Source: Actinoplanes palleronii (GTDB lineage: Bacteria > Actinomycetota > Actinomycetes > Mycobacteriales > Micromonosporaceae). From it: DNA of 64,000 nucleotides. Made by a program: the position numbers and the translations under genes. Below the pieces are notes generated by a model that was not told where the DNA came from, did not search any database, and saw only the letters and a program-made list of their open reading frames with translations. The DNA lies in assembly GCF_016862315.1 (NCBI RefSeq), contig NZ_BOMS01000085.1:19828-83827 (forward strand), written 5' to 3'. Positions 8,643 through 17,341 of the stretch are shown in pieces (position 1 is the stretch's first letter; each line of letters opens with the position of its first letter).

Positions 8643-8689
8643 GCGTCACACCTCTCTCTTCAAGGCCAACGTACGAAAGCGAGTTCTTC

Positions 8690-10252
8690 GTGTCCGGAAT
8701 TGACGATGCTTGGTGGCGCGACGCGGTCATCTACCAGGTGTACCCCCGCAGTTTCGCCGACGCCGACGGTGACGGGGTCGGCGACATCGACGGCATCCGG
8801 GCGCACCTGGGCCACCTGCGTGACCTCGGGGTGGACGCGATCTGGATGAGCCCGTGGTACCCGTCGCCGATGGCGGACGCCGGTTACGACGTGGCGGACT
8901 TCCGCGACATCGACCCGGTCTTCGGTGACCTGGCCGGTGCCGAGGCCCTGATCGCCGAGGCGCACGCGGCCGGCATCCGCATGATCGTCGACATCGTCCC
9001 GAACCACATCTCCTCTGAGCACCCGTGGTTCAAGGCCGCGCTCGCCTCGCCGGACGCGCCCGAGCGCGACTACTTCTGGTTCCGGCCGGGGCGCGACGGC
9101 GGCGCGACCATGCCCACCGACTGGACCGGCGAGTTCGGCGGCACCACCTGGACGAAGGCACCAGACGGCTCCTGGTACCTGCACCTGTTCACCCCGGAGC
9201 AACCCGACCTGAACTGGGAGCACCCGGACGTCCAGGCCGAGTTCGAGGCGATCCTGCGGTTCTGGTTCGACCGCGGGGTGGACGGGATCCGGATCGACTC
9301 CGCCGCGCTGCTCTTCAAGGACAAAGACCTTCCCGAGGTACGCGAGGGAGCCCCGCACCCGTTCCACGACCTGGACGCGGTGCACGACGTCTACCGGGCC
9401 TGGCGCCGGGTCGCCGACGAGTACCCGGGCCGGGCGCTGATCGGCGAGGTGTGGATGCCGGAGGTGGACCGCTTCACCAACTACCTGCGCCCCGACGAGC
9501 TGCACGCGGCGTTCAACTTCGACTTCCTCGGCTGTGCCTGGGACCCGTACCTGATGCGCGACTGCGTCGACCGGACCCTGGACGCGCACGCCAAGGTCGG
9601 CGCCCCGCCCACCTGGGTGCTGTCCAACCACGACGTGACCCGGCACGTCACCCGGTACGGCCGGGCCGACACCACGTTCAGCTTCGACAACAACCTCGAC
9701 GGCACCCCGGTCGACCTGGAGCTGGGCACCCGCCGGGCCCGGGCGGCCGCCCTGCTGTCGCTGTCGCTGCCTGGCGGCGCCTACGTCTACCAGGGCGAGG
9801 AGCTGGGCCTCTGGGAGAACGAGACCATCCCGGAAGACCAGATCCAGGACCCGATGTACGCCCGGCGCGGGCACACCCGGGACGGCTGCCGGGTGCCGCT
9901 GCCCTGGTCCGGCGACGAACCGCCGTACGCGTTCAGCACCACCACGCCCTGGCTGCCCCAGCCGGCCGAGTGGAAGGACCGCACGGTCCAGGCGCAGACC
10001 GGCGACCCGAGCTCGATGCTCGAGCTGTACCGCGCCGCGATCCGCCTGCGTCACTCGCAGGGCGCCGGGTTCGCCTGGCTGGATCGGGGCGCGACCGTGC
10101 TCGCCTACACCCGCGGCGCGGACTTCGCCTGCGTGCTCAACCTCTCCGGCGCACCCGTTCCCCTGCCGGAGCACCAGACCATCCTGCTCGCCAGCGGCCC
10201 GCTCGACGGTGACCTCCTCCCCCAGGACACCGCGATCTGGCTGCGCCTCTAG
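8690..10252 (+). CDS. GH13 alpha-glucosidase
   Basis: 520 residues without a signal peptide, so a cytoplasmic enzyme. It is a glycoside hydrolase family 13 protein: the catalytic triad appears as nucleophile D203 (GIRIDSAALL), acid/base E253 (GEVWMPE) and stabiliser D315 (SNHDVTRH). The N-terminal DAVIYQVYPRSFADADGDG segment is typical of oligo-1,6-/alpha-glucosidases. The GTG start at 8690 has only a weak upstream purine run. As the last gene of the import cluster it should hydrolyse the imported oligosaccharide to glucose. Alpha-1,4 versus alpha-1,3 preference cannot be read from the sequence. Confidence 0.92.
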   Translation: MSGIDDAWWRDAVIYQVYPRSFADADGDGVGDIDGIRAHLGHLRDLGVDAIWMSPWYPSPMADAGYDVADFRDIDPVFGDLAGAEALIAEAHAAGIRMIVDIVPNHISSEHPWFKAALASPDAPERDYFWFRPGRDGGATMPTDWTGEFGGTTWTKAPDGSWYLHLFTPEQPDLNWEHPDVQAEFEAILRFWFDRGVDGIRIDSAALLFKDKDLPEVREGAPHPFHDLDAVHDVYRAWRRVADEYPGRALIGEVWMPEVDRFTNYLRPDELHAAFNFDFLGCAWDPYLMRDCVDRTLDAHAKVGAPPTWVLSNHDVTRHVTRYGRADTTFSFDNNLDGTPVDLELGTRRARAAALLSLSLPGGAYVYQGEELGLWENETIPEDQIQDPMYARRGHTRDGCRVPLPWSGDEPPYAFSTTTPWLPQPAEWKDRTVQAQTGDPSSMLELYRAAIRLRHSQGAGFAWLDRGATVLAYTRGADFACVLNLSGAPVPLPEHQTILLASGPLDGDLLPQDTAIWLRL

Positions 10253-10342
10253 GCAACCGGTGGCGTCCCCGGTTCCACCGCCGGGGGCGCACAGGAGCAG
10301 GAAAGGAAACACCGGGGGCTGGCCACACCAAGGAAGGTACCC

Positions 10343-12622
10343 ATGGCCAACCGCACCGCCCCACTAGCCACGCTCGCCGTCGTCCTCGCGGCAGCCGTCA
10401 CCACCGTGATCTGGCAACCGCCCGCGGCGCACGCCGCCGGGCTGTCCCCCTTCGACGTCGCCGGGCGCGGCGCGACAGTACCGTTCACCGAGATCGAAGC
10501 CGAGAAGGCCGCCACCAACGGCACCTCGACCGGCACCGACCGCACGTACGGCACGCTCTCCTCCGAGGCCTCCGGCCGGGAGGCGGTCACCCTCGACGCC
10601 GCGGGTGAGTACGTCGAGTTCACCCTCACCAAGCCGGCCAACGCGGTCACCTTCCGGTACAGCATCCCGGACGGCAAGAACGCGTCGCTGGACCTGCGCA
10701 CCGGCTCCACCCTGATCAAGACAGTGCCGGTGACCTCGAAGTACAGCTGGTTCTACGGGTACTACCCGTTCACCAACAATCCCGGTGACGGGCGGCCGCA
10801 CCACTTCTACGACGAGACCCGGGCGACGTTCGGGACCACCTACCCGGCCGGCACCAAGATCCGGATCCAGGTGGGCTCGACCGCGCAGTCACCGAGCTTC
10901 ACCGTCGACCTCGCCGACTTCGAGAACGTGCCGGCCGCGGTCGCCAAGCCGTCCGGCGCGATCGACGTGGTCGCCGACTACGGCGCGGACCCGACCGGCA
11001 CCACCGACTCGACCGCGAAGTTCCAGGCCGCGGTGAACGCCGGCGCCTCGTCCGGGCGGGTGGTCTTCGTACCGGCCGGCAATTTCACGCTCTACAGCCA
11101 CGTCATCGTCGACCGGGTCACCCTGGCCGGGGCCGGCCCCTGGTACACGGTCCTCGGCGGCCGGCATCCCACCCAGCGCAGCCAGGCGGCCGGCATCTAC
11201 GGCAAGTACGTCGGCCAGGGCGGCCCGAGCCAGAACGTCGTCGTCAAGGACCTCGCGATCATCGGCGACATCCAGGAGCGGGTCGACGAGGACCAGGTGA
11301 ACGCGTTCGGCGGGGCGATGTCGAACTCGACGATCGACAACGTCTGGATGCAGCACACCAAGGTCGGCGCGTGGATGGACGGTCCGATGGACAAGTTCAC
11401 CATCAGGAACAGCCGGATCCTGGACCAGACCGCGGACGGCGTGAACTTCCACATCGGGGTCACCAACTCCACGGTGACCAACACGTTCGTCCGCAACACC
11501 GGTGACGACGGCCTGGCCATGTGGGCGGAGAACACGCCGAACGTGGCGAACTCCTTCACCCACAACACCGTTGTCGTACCGATCCTGGCGAACAACATCG
11601 TCAGCTACGGCGGCCGGGACATCAATATCAGCGACAACGTGATGGCCGAGACCGTCACCAACGGTGGTGGCCTGCACGTCGCGAACCGGTACCCGGGTGT
11701 CACCGGGCCGACCGCGGTGGCCGGCACCTGGACGCTGGCCCGCAACACCCTGATCCGCACCGGCAACGCCGACTACAACTGGAACTTCGGGATCGGCGCG
11801 CTGTGGTTCTGGCCGGACCAGGGCGCGATCACCGGGGCGACCATCAACGTCACCGACACCGACATCCTGGACAGCTCGTACGCCGGTATCCAGTGGATCG
11901 GCAACGCCACCAGCGGGCTGAACCTGACGAACGTGAACATCGTCGGCGCGGGCACGTTCGCGCTGCAGGCGCAGGCACCGGCGTCCGCGACGTTCACCAA
12001 CGTCAAGGCGAGCGGGATCGCGCAGAACCCGCCGACCTACAACTGCGTGGGCTCGGCGCTGGCGATCACCGACGGGGGCGGCAACTCGGGCTGGCAGTCG
12101 GCCAACCCGTACTGCGGCCCGTGGCCCGCCCCTCGATGGGGAAACACCACGTCGACGCCCACTTCCAGCCCCACTGTTAGTCCGACGGCCAGCCCCACTG
12201 TTCCCAGCGGCAACCTCGCGGCGGGCCGCCCGGCCACCGCGACCGGGCAGGCCGACGTCTACGGCCCGGGCAACGTCACCGACGGCAACCCGAACACCTA
12301 CTGGGAGAGCACCAACAACGCGTTCCCCCAGTCGATCACCGTCGACCTGGGCCAGAACCGGCCGGTGGCGCGGGTCGTCCTCAAGCTGCCGCCGGCGACC
12401 GCCTGGGCCACCCGGACCCAGACGCTGTCCGTCCTCGGCAGCACCGACGGGTCCACGTTCAGCACGGTGAAGAGCAGCGCCGGATACGTGTTCAACCCGG
12501 CGAGCGGCAACACGGTCACCGTTCCGGTCACCACGACGCAGCGCTACCTGCGCCTGACCGTCACCGGCAACACCGGCTGGCCCGCGGGTCAGCTCTCCGA
12601 GTTCGAGGTCTACGCCTCCTGA
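10343..12622 (+). CDS. Secreted GH87-type alpha-1,3-glucanase/mycodextranase
   Basis: 759 residues. A signal peptide (cleavage near residue 32, AHAA) precedes a CBM35-like beta-sandwich (about 48-195), a right-handed beta-helix (about 205-590), a Thr/Pro/Ser linker (about 603-618) and a C-terminal F5/8 type C (discoidin) domain (about 622-759). In the helix D365 (TADGVNF) and the pair D388-D389 (NTGDDGLAMW) have the same D, +23, +24 spacing I recall for the catalytic aspartates of characterised GH87 enzymes. Family assignment rests on this and on the domain set; a pectate-lyase-like family with other specificity is the alternative. It probably degrades fungal or bacterial alpha-1,3-glucan outside the cell, feeding the upstream importer. 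Confidence 0.78.
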   Translation: MANRTAPLATLAVVLAAAVTTVIWQPPAAHAAGLSPFDVAGRGATVPFTEIEAEKAATNGTSTGTDRTYGTLSSEASGREAVTLDAAGEYVEFTLTKPANAVTFRYSIPDGKNASLDLRTGSTLIKTVPVTSKYSWFYGYYPFTNNPGDGRPHHFYDETRATFGTTYPAGTKIRIQVGSTAQSPSFTVDLADFENVPAAVAKPSGAIDVVADYGADPTGTTDSTAKFQAAVNAGASSGRVVFVPAGNFTLYSHVIVDRVTLAGAGPWYTVLGGRHPTQRSQAAGIYGKYVGQGGPSQNVVVKDLAIIGDIQERVDEDQVNAFGGAMSNSTIDNVWMQHTKVGAWMDGPMDKFTIRNSRILDQTADGVNFHIGVTNSTVTNTFVRNTGDDGLAMWAENTPNVANSFTHNTVVVPILANNIVSYGGRDINISDNVMAETVTNGGGLHVANRYPGVTGPTAVAGTWTLARNTLIRTGNADYNWNFGIGALWFWPDQGAITGATINVTDTDILDSSYAGIQWIGNATSGLNLTNVNIVGAGTFALQAQAPASATFTNVKASGIAQNPPTYNCVGSALAITDGGGNSGWQSANPYCGPWPAPRWGNTTSTPTSSPTVSPTASPTVPSGNLAAGRPATATGQADVYGPGNVTDGNPNTYWESTNNAFPQSITVDLGQNRPVARVVLKLPPATAWATRTQTLSVLGSTDGSTFSTVKSSAGYVFNPASGNTVTVPVTTTQRYLRLTVTGNTGWPAGQLSEFEVYAS

Positions 12623-12627
12623 AAACC

Positions 12628-12661
12628 CCGGCGGGCGGCTCCCACCGATGTCGCCCGCCGG
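12628..12661 (+). terminator. Hairpin between the two glucanase genes
   Basis: A perfect 10-base GC stem (CCGGCGGGCG with CGCCCGCCGG) just after the first glucanase stop; no T tract follows, so partial termination or message protection is likely. Confidence 0.6.
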
Positions 12662-12708
12662 TCTTCACCGAACACCTCACCTCTCACGGAAGAAAGGTGC
12701 GCTCCCAC

Positions 12709-15700
12709 ATGTCCAGATTCAGACTCATGGTCGCTGCCACGGCAGCCGCCAGCGTCGTCGCCGCACTGATACACGCCCCGGCAGCCCTCGCCGCGGGCCC
12801 CAACCTGGCCGCCGGCAAGACCTTCAGCGCCAGCAGCTACACCGACGTCTACCCGGCCGGCAACGCCGGTGACGGCAACGCCAACACGTACTGGGAGAGC
12901 AACAACAACGCGTTCCCGCAGTGGCTGCAGGTCGACCTCGGTACCGCCACGCAGGTCAACCAGGCAATCCTCAAGCTGCCGCCGGCCACCGCGTGGAGCA
13001 CCCGCACCGAGACGCTAGCCATTCAGGGCAGCACGAACGGCACCTCGTTCAGCGACCTCAAGGCGAGCGCCGGGTACACGTTCAACCCGTCCTCCGGCAA
13101 CACCGTCACCGTCGACTTCACCGCGGCCAGCGCGCGGTTCGTCCGGCTGACCTTCACCGGCAACACGTCGTGGCCGGCCGGTCAGCTGTCCGAGCTGGAG
13201 CTGTACGGCCCGGTCAGCGGCGACAGCCAGGCACCGAGCGCGCCCGGCGGCCTCGCCTACACCCAGCCGGCCAGCGGGCAGATCCGGCTGAGCTGGAACG
13301 CGTCCACCGACAACGTCGGCGTGACCGGTTATGACATCTACGCGAACGGCCAGCTGCGCACCAGCGTGGCCGGGAACGTGCTGACCTGGACCGACAGCCA
13401 GCCGGACTCGGCGACCGTGGCGTACTACGTGCGGGCCAAGGACGCGGCCGGCAACGTGTCGGCGAACAGCTCGACGGTGACGCGCACCGGCGCGAGCGGC
13501 GACTCGCAGGCGCCGACCACGCCGGGAACGCTGTCCTACACCACGCCGGCCGCCGGGCAGATCCGGCTCAGCTGGGGCGCGTCGACCGACAACGTCGGCG
13601 TGACCGGCTACAACGTGTACGCCAACGGGACGCTCACGACCACCGTCACCGGGACCACGTACACCGACAGCCAGCCGGACACCGCGACCGTGGCGTACTA
13701 CGTCAAGGCCAAGGACGCGGCCGGCAACGAGTCGGCGGCCGGCAACACGGTCACCCGTACCGGGGCGCCGCAGACCGGTGCCAACCTCGCGGTCGGCAAG
13801 CCGATCGAGGCCTCGTCGTCGATCTTCACGTTCGTCGCGACCAACGCGAACGACAACGACACCGCCACCTACTGGGAGGGTTCGGCCTACCCGGCGAACC
13901 TGACCGTGAAGCTGGGCGCGAACGCGACGGTCTCCTCGGTGGTCGTCAAGCTCAACCCGGCGACCGACTGGGGCACCCGGCAGCAGACGTTCGCGGTGCT
14001 CGGGCGGGAGCAGTCGGCCACCGCGTACACCACGATCGCAGGCTCCGCGACGTACACCTTCAATCCCTCGTCGCAGAACACGGTGACCATCCCGGTCTCC
14101 GCGACCACGGCGGACGTCCGTCTTTCCTTCACCGCCAACACCGGCGCACCCAGCGGTCAGGTGGCGGAGTTCCAGGTGATCGGCGCTCCGGCGGCGAACC
14201 CGGACCTGACCGTGACCGGCCTGTCCTTCGCGCCGGCCGCGCCGGTCGAGACCGACGCGGTGACGCTGTCGGCGACGGTCCGCAACGCGGGCACGGCCGC
14301 CTCGCCGGCCAGTTCGGTCAACTTCTACCTGGGTACGACGAAGGTCGGCACCGCGACCGTCGGCGCCCTCGCGGCCGGCGCCGCCTCGACCGTCTCGGCC
14401 TCGATCGGGGCCCGGGACGCGGGCAGCTACGCGCTCTCCGCGAAGGTCGACGAGGCGAACACGGTCATCGAGACCAACGACGCCAACAACTCCTACACCA
14501 GCCCGACGAACCTGGTCGTCGCGCCGGTCAGCAGCTCCGACCTGGTCGCCTCGGCGGTCTCCTGGTCACCGGGCAACCCGGCGGCCGGCAACACGGTGAC
14601 GTTCGCGGCCACCCTGAAGAACCAGGGCACCGCGGCCACCGCCGGCGGCGCGCACGCCGTGACGGTGACCGTGCTGAACGGCTCGGCCACGGTCAAGACG
14701 TTCACCGGCTCGTACACCGGTTCCCTGGCCGCCGGCGCCTCCTCGCCGTCGATCACGCTGGGCACCTGGACCGCGGTCAACGGCAAGTACACGGTGCGTA
14801 CCGTGGTCGCGACCGACGCCAACGAGTTGCCGGTCAAGCAGGACAACAACACCAGCGAGAAGCCGTTCTTCGTCGGCCGCGGCGCCAACATGCCGTACGA
14901 CATGTACGAGGCCGAGGACGGCACCACCGGCGGCGGGGCGGCGGTCGTCGGCCCCAACCGCACGGTCGGTGACCTGGCGGGCGAGGCGTCCGGCCGCAAG
15001 GCGGTCACGCTGAACCAGACCGGCTCGTACGTCCAGTGGACCACCCGCAACCCGACCAACACGGTCGTCGCCCGGTTCTCCATCCCGGACGGCACCACCA
15101 GCTCGATCAACGTGTACGTCAACGGCACCCTGAACAAGTCCCTGCCGCTGACCTCGAAGTACGCCTGGCTGTACGGCAACGAGACGGCGCCGCAGAACTC
15201 CGGCACCGGCCCGCGGCACATCTACGACGAGGCGAACATCCTGCTCACCGGCTCGTTCCCGGCCGGCAGCACGATCAAGCTGCAGAAGGACGCCGGCAAC
15301 AGCGGCTCGATCGCGATCGACTTCATCAACCTGGAGCAGGTCGCCCCTCTGGCCAACCCCGATGCTGCTCGTTACGTCGTGCCGACCGGTTTCGATCAGC
15401 AGTCGGTGCAGAACGCGCTCGACGCCGCCCGGCAGGACACCAGCAAGCTGGGGGTCTACCTCCCGGCCGGTGACTACCAGACCGCGAACAAGTTCCAGGT
15501 CTACGGCCGCTCCTTGCGCATCGTCGGGGCCGGGCCCTGGTACACCCGGTTCCACACCCCGGACACGCAGACCGAGACGGACGCCGGCTTCCGGGCCGAC
15601 GCCACCGCCAACGGGTCGACGTTCGCGAACTTCGCGTTCTTCGGCAACTACACGATCCGGATCGACGGTCCGGGCAAGGTGTTCGACTTCGCCAACGTCG

Positions 15701-16530
15701 CCAACGTGACGATCGACAACATCTGGGCCGAGCACGTGGTCTGCCTGTACTGGGGCGCGAACACCGACAACATGGTGATCAAGAATTCGCGGATCCGGGA
15801 CACGTTCGCCGACGGCGTCAACATGACCAACGGCAGCACCGGCAACCTGGTCGACAACAACGACGCCCGGTCCACCGGTGACGACGCGTTCGCGCTCTTC
15901 TCGGCGATCGACGCCGGCGGATCCGACGAGATCAACAACACGTTCTCGAACCTGTCCACCACGCTCACCTGGCGGGCCGCCGGCGTCGCCGTCTACGGCG
16001 GGTACGCCAACACCTTCAAGAACATCTACATCGCCGACACGCTCGTCTACTCCGGCATCACGATCAGCTCGCTGGACTTCGGGTACCCGATGAACGGCTT
16101 CGGCGCCAACCCGCCGACCGTTTTCGACAACATCTCGATCGTCCGGGCCGGCGGCCACTTCTGGGGCGCGCAGGTCTTCCCGGCGATCTGGATGTTCAGC
16201 GCCTCGAAGGTCTTCCAGGGCATCCGGGTCAGCAACGTCGACATCGTCGACCCGACCTACTCCGGCATCATGTTCCAGACCCAGTACATCGGTGGAAACC
16301 CGGTCAACCCGATCACCGACTCGGTCTTCACCAACGTCACCATCACCGGCGCGCAGAAGAGCGGCGACGCCTTCGACGCCAAGAGCGGCTACGGCATCTG
16401 GGCCAACCCGCTGCCGGAGACCGGCCAGGGCCCGGCGGTCGGCTCGGCCACCTTCACCAACCTGCAGATGAGCAACAACTTCAAGGACATCGAGAACCCG
16501 ACCAGCACGTTCACCATCACCCGCAACTGA
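12709..16530 (+). CDS. Large secreted multidomain GH87-type glucanase
   Basis: 1273 residues. Order: signal peptide (to about 29), F5/8 type C domain (30-168), two near-identical fibronectin type III repeats (about 170-262 and 263-355), a second F5/8 type C domain (357-492), two CARDB-like domains (497-603, 604-720), the same CBM35-like sandwich as its neighbour (725-880) and a C-terminal beta-helix. The helix keeps D1035 (FADGVNM) and D1058-D1059 (STGDDAFALF), again spaced +23/+24. ATG 12709 is preferred over GTG 12697, which lies on the ribosome-binding site GAAAGG. It is a paralogue of the preceding enzyme with its binding domains moved to the N-terminus, so it probably attacks the same insoluble glucan with stronger attachment. 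Confidence 0.8.
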   Translation: MSRFRLMVAATAAASVVAALIHAPAALAAGPNLAAGKTFSASSYTDVYPAGNAGDGNANTYWESNNNAFPQWLQVDLGTATQVNQAILKLPPATAWSTRTETLAIQGSTNGTSFSDLKASAGYTFNPSSGNTVTVDFTAASARFVRLTFTGNTSWPAGQLSELELYGPVSGDSQAPSAPGGLAYTQPASGQIRLSWNASTDNVGVTGYDIYANGQLRTSVAGNVLTWTDSQPDSATVAYYVRAKDAAGNVSANSSTVTRTGASGDSQAPTTPGTLSYTTPAAGQIRLSWGASTDNVGVTGYNVYANGTLTTTVTGTTYTDSQPDTATVAYYVKAKDAAGNESAAGNTVTRTGAPQTGANLAVGKPIEASSSIFTFVATNANDNDTATYWEGSAYPANLTVKLGANATVSSVVVKLNPATDWGTRQQTFAVLGREQSATAYTTIAGSATYTFNPSSQNTVTIPVSATTADVRLSFTANTGAPSGQVAEFQVIGAPAANPDLTVTGLSFAPAAPVETDAVTLSATVRNAGTAASPASSVNFYLGTTKVGTATVGALAAGAASTVSASIGARDAGSYALSAKVDEANTVIETNDANNSYTSPTNLVVAPVSSSDLVASAVSWSPGNPAAGNTVTFAATLKNQGTAATAGGAHAVTVTVLNGSATVKTFTGSYTGSLAAGASSPSITLGTWTAVNGKYTVRTVVATDANELPVKQDNNTSEKPFFVGRGANMPYDMYEAEDGTTGGGAAVVGPNRTVGDLAGEASGRKAVTLNQTGSYVQWTTRNPTNTVVARFSIPDGTTSSINVYVNGTLNKSLPLTSKYAWLYGNETAPQNSGTGPRHIYDEANILLTGSFPAGSTIKLQKDAGNSGSIAIDFINLEQVAPLANPDAARYVVPTGFDQQSVQNALDAARQDTSKLGVYLPAGDYQTANKFQVYGRSLRIVGAGPWYTRFHTPDTQTETDAGFRADATANGSTFANFAFFGNYTIRIDGPGKVFDFANVANVTIDNIWAEHVVCLYWGANTDNMVIKNSRIRDTFADGVNMTNGSTGNLVDNNDARSTGDDAFALFSAIDAGGSDEINNTFSNLSTTLTWRAAGVAVYGGYANTFKNIYIADTLVYSGITISSLDFGYPMNGFGANPPTVFDNISIVRAGGHFWGAQVFPAIWMFSASKVFQGIRVSNVDIVDPTYSGIMFQTQYIGGNPVNPITDSVFTNVTITGAQKSGDAFDAKSGYGIWANPLPETGQGPAVGSATFTNLQMSNNFKDIENPTSTFTITRN

Positions 16531-16547
16531 CCCACTCCCGCAGGAAA

Positions 16548-16594
16548 GCCGCGTGTCCGGACCGTCTCCGGGCGCGCGGCCCCTTCATTTTTTT
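16548..16594 (+). terminator. Rho-independent terminator of the glucanase genes
   Basis: A stem of about 14 pairs including two G-T wobbles (GCCGCGTGTCCGGA with the CTCCGGGCGCGCGGC arm), then TTCATTTTTTT. Confidence 0.85.
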
Positions 16595-16720
16595 CGGTAC
16601 GACCTGTGCACAGCCCCACCGCACACCGCGACGCATCCCCCACTCCCGACCGCGAGGCCGCATCCGGGCCGAATCCGGTGGAGACAGATCCGCCCACACC
16701 GACTGGCGCCGACGGTCGTC

Positions 16721-16845
16721 GGCTGGTGCTGGCGGCCCTCAAAGCAGCCCGATAACGGCCGCCAGGACCAGCTGAATGTGCTCGGCTGGTGCTGACGGCC
16801 CTTAAAACGGCCCGATACCGGCCGCCAGGACCAGCTCGGTGTGCC
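16721..16845. repeat. Two 53-bp hairpin elements in a 63-bp tandem array
   Basis: Two copies of the GGCTGG...CCAGCT palindrome (16721-16773 and 16784-16836) with 10 bases between, giving a 63-base period, and a broken third start at 16847. Arms such as GCTGGTGCTGGCGGCC and GGCCGCCAGGACCAGC pair almost fully. They lie in the gene-free gap between convergent genes (16531-17341), which holds no credible gene. Confidence 0.85.
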
Positions 16846-16919
16846 CGGCTGGGGCTGGCGGTCCTATCGAAGGGCGGGAAACCACCGTGGGGTGCTCGCC
16901 CGGCCGAGGTGGCGAGCGC

Positions 16920-16976
16920 CCGTGGTGGTCACAAGCGGCGCGAGACCACAAACCAGCGCTCGCCTGACCACCACGG
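16920..16976. repeat. Inverted repeat in convergent intergenic gap
   Basis: Perfect 12-base arms CCGTGGTGGTCA (16920-16931) and TGACCACCACGG (16965-16976) flank a GC-rich spacer. It is distinct in sequence from the 53-base elements on either side. Confidence 0.75.
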
Positions 16977-17227
16977 CGAGCGGCCATCGTCGTCACAACG
17001 GCCCCGACACCACCGGGAGCGCTCGCCGGGCCGCCTGGGGCGCGGGGCGTCGTGTGGCTGAGGACGTACCGGAAAGGGGGTGCTGCCGGCGATGACCTGG
17101 AGTGGAGCAGCTGCCGGGACCGGACGCCCACATTCCGGGCCCGAGGCGGACCGTGACCGGCGGCGGCCCCGCCTGGCTGGCCACCCCGGCCATCCGGCAA
17201 CCGCGAGCATGCGGCGGGTCCGGCTCC

Positions 17228-17280
17228 GGCTGGTGCCGGCGGCTGCCTCGAGGCCGTCGAGGCAGCCGTGACCGCCAGCC
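17228..17280. repeat. 53-bp hairpin element
   Basis: A 53-base palindrome opening GGCTGGTGCC and closing CCGCCAGCC, with inner arms GGCTGCCTCGA and TCGAGGCAGCC around a GGCCG loop. It lies 60 bases past the stop of the minus-strand SulP gene. Same length and architecture as the elements at 31819, 37648, 37732 and 37795. Confidence 0.87.
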
Positions 17281-17341
17281 GGGACCGGGCGTGGAAGCGG
17301 GGCCGGAGCCTGGTGGCTTCGGCCCCGCGGGGTGGGGTGGG

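Noticed and set aside
12697..12708. GTG 12697 as start of the large glucanase
   Set aside because: It lies on the apparent ribosome-binding site; ATG 12709 gives a normal signal peptide.
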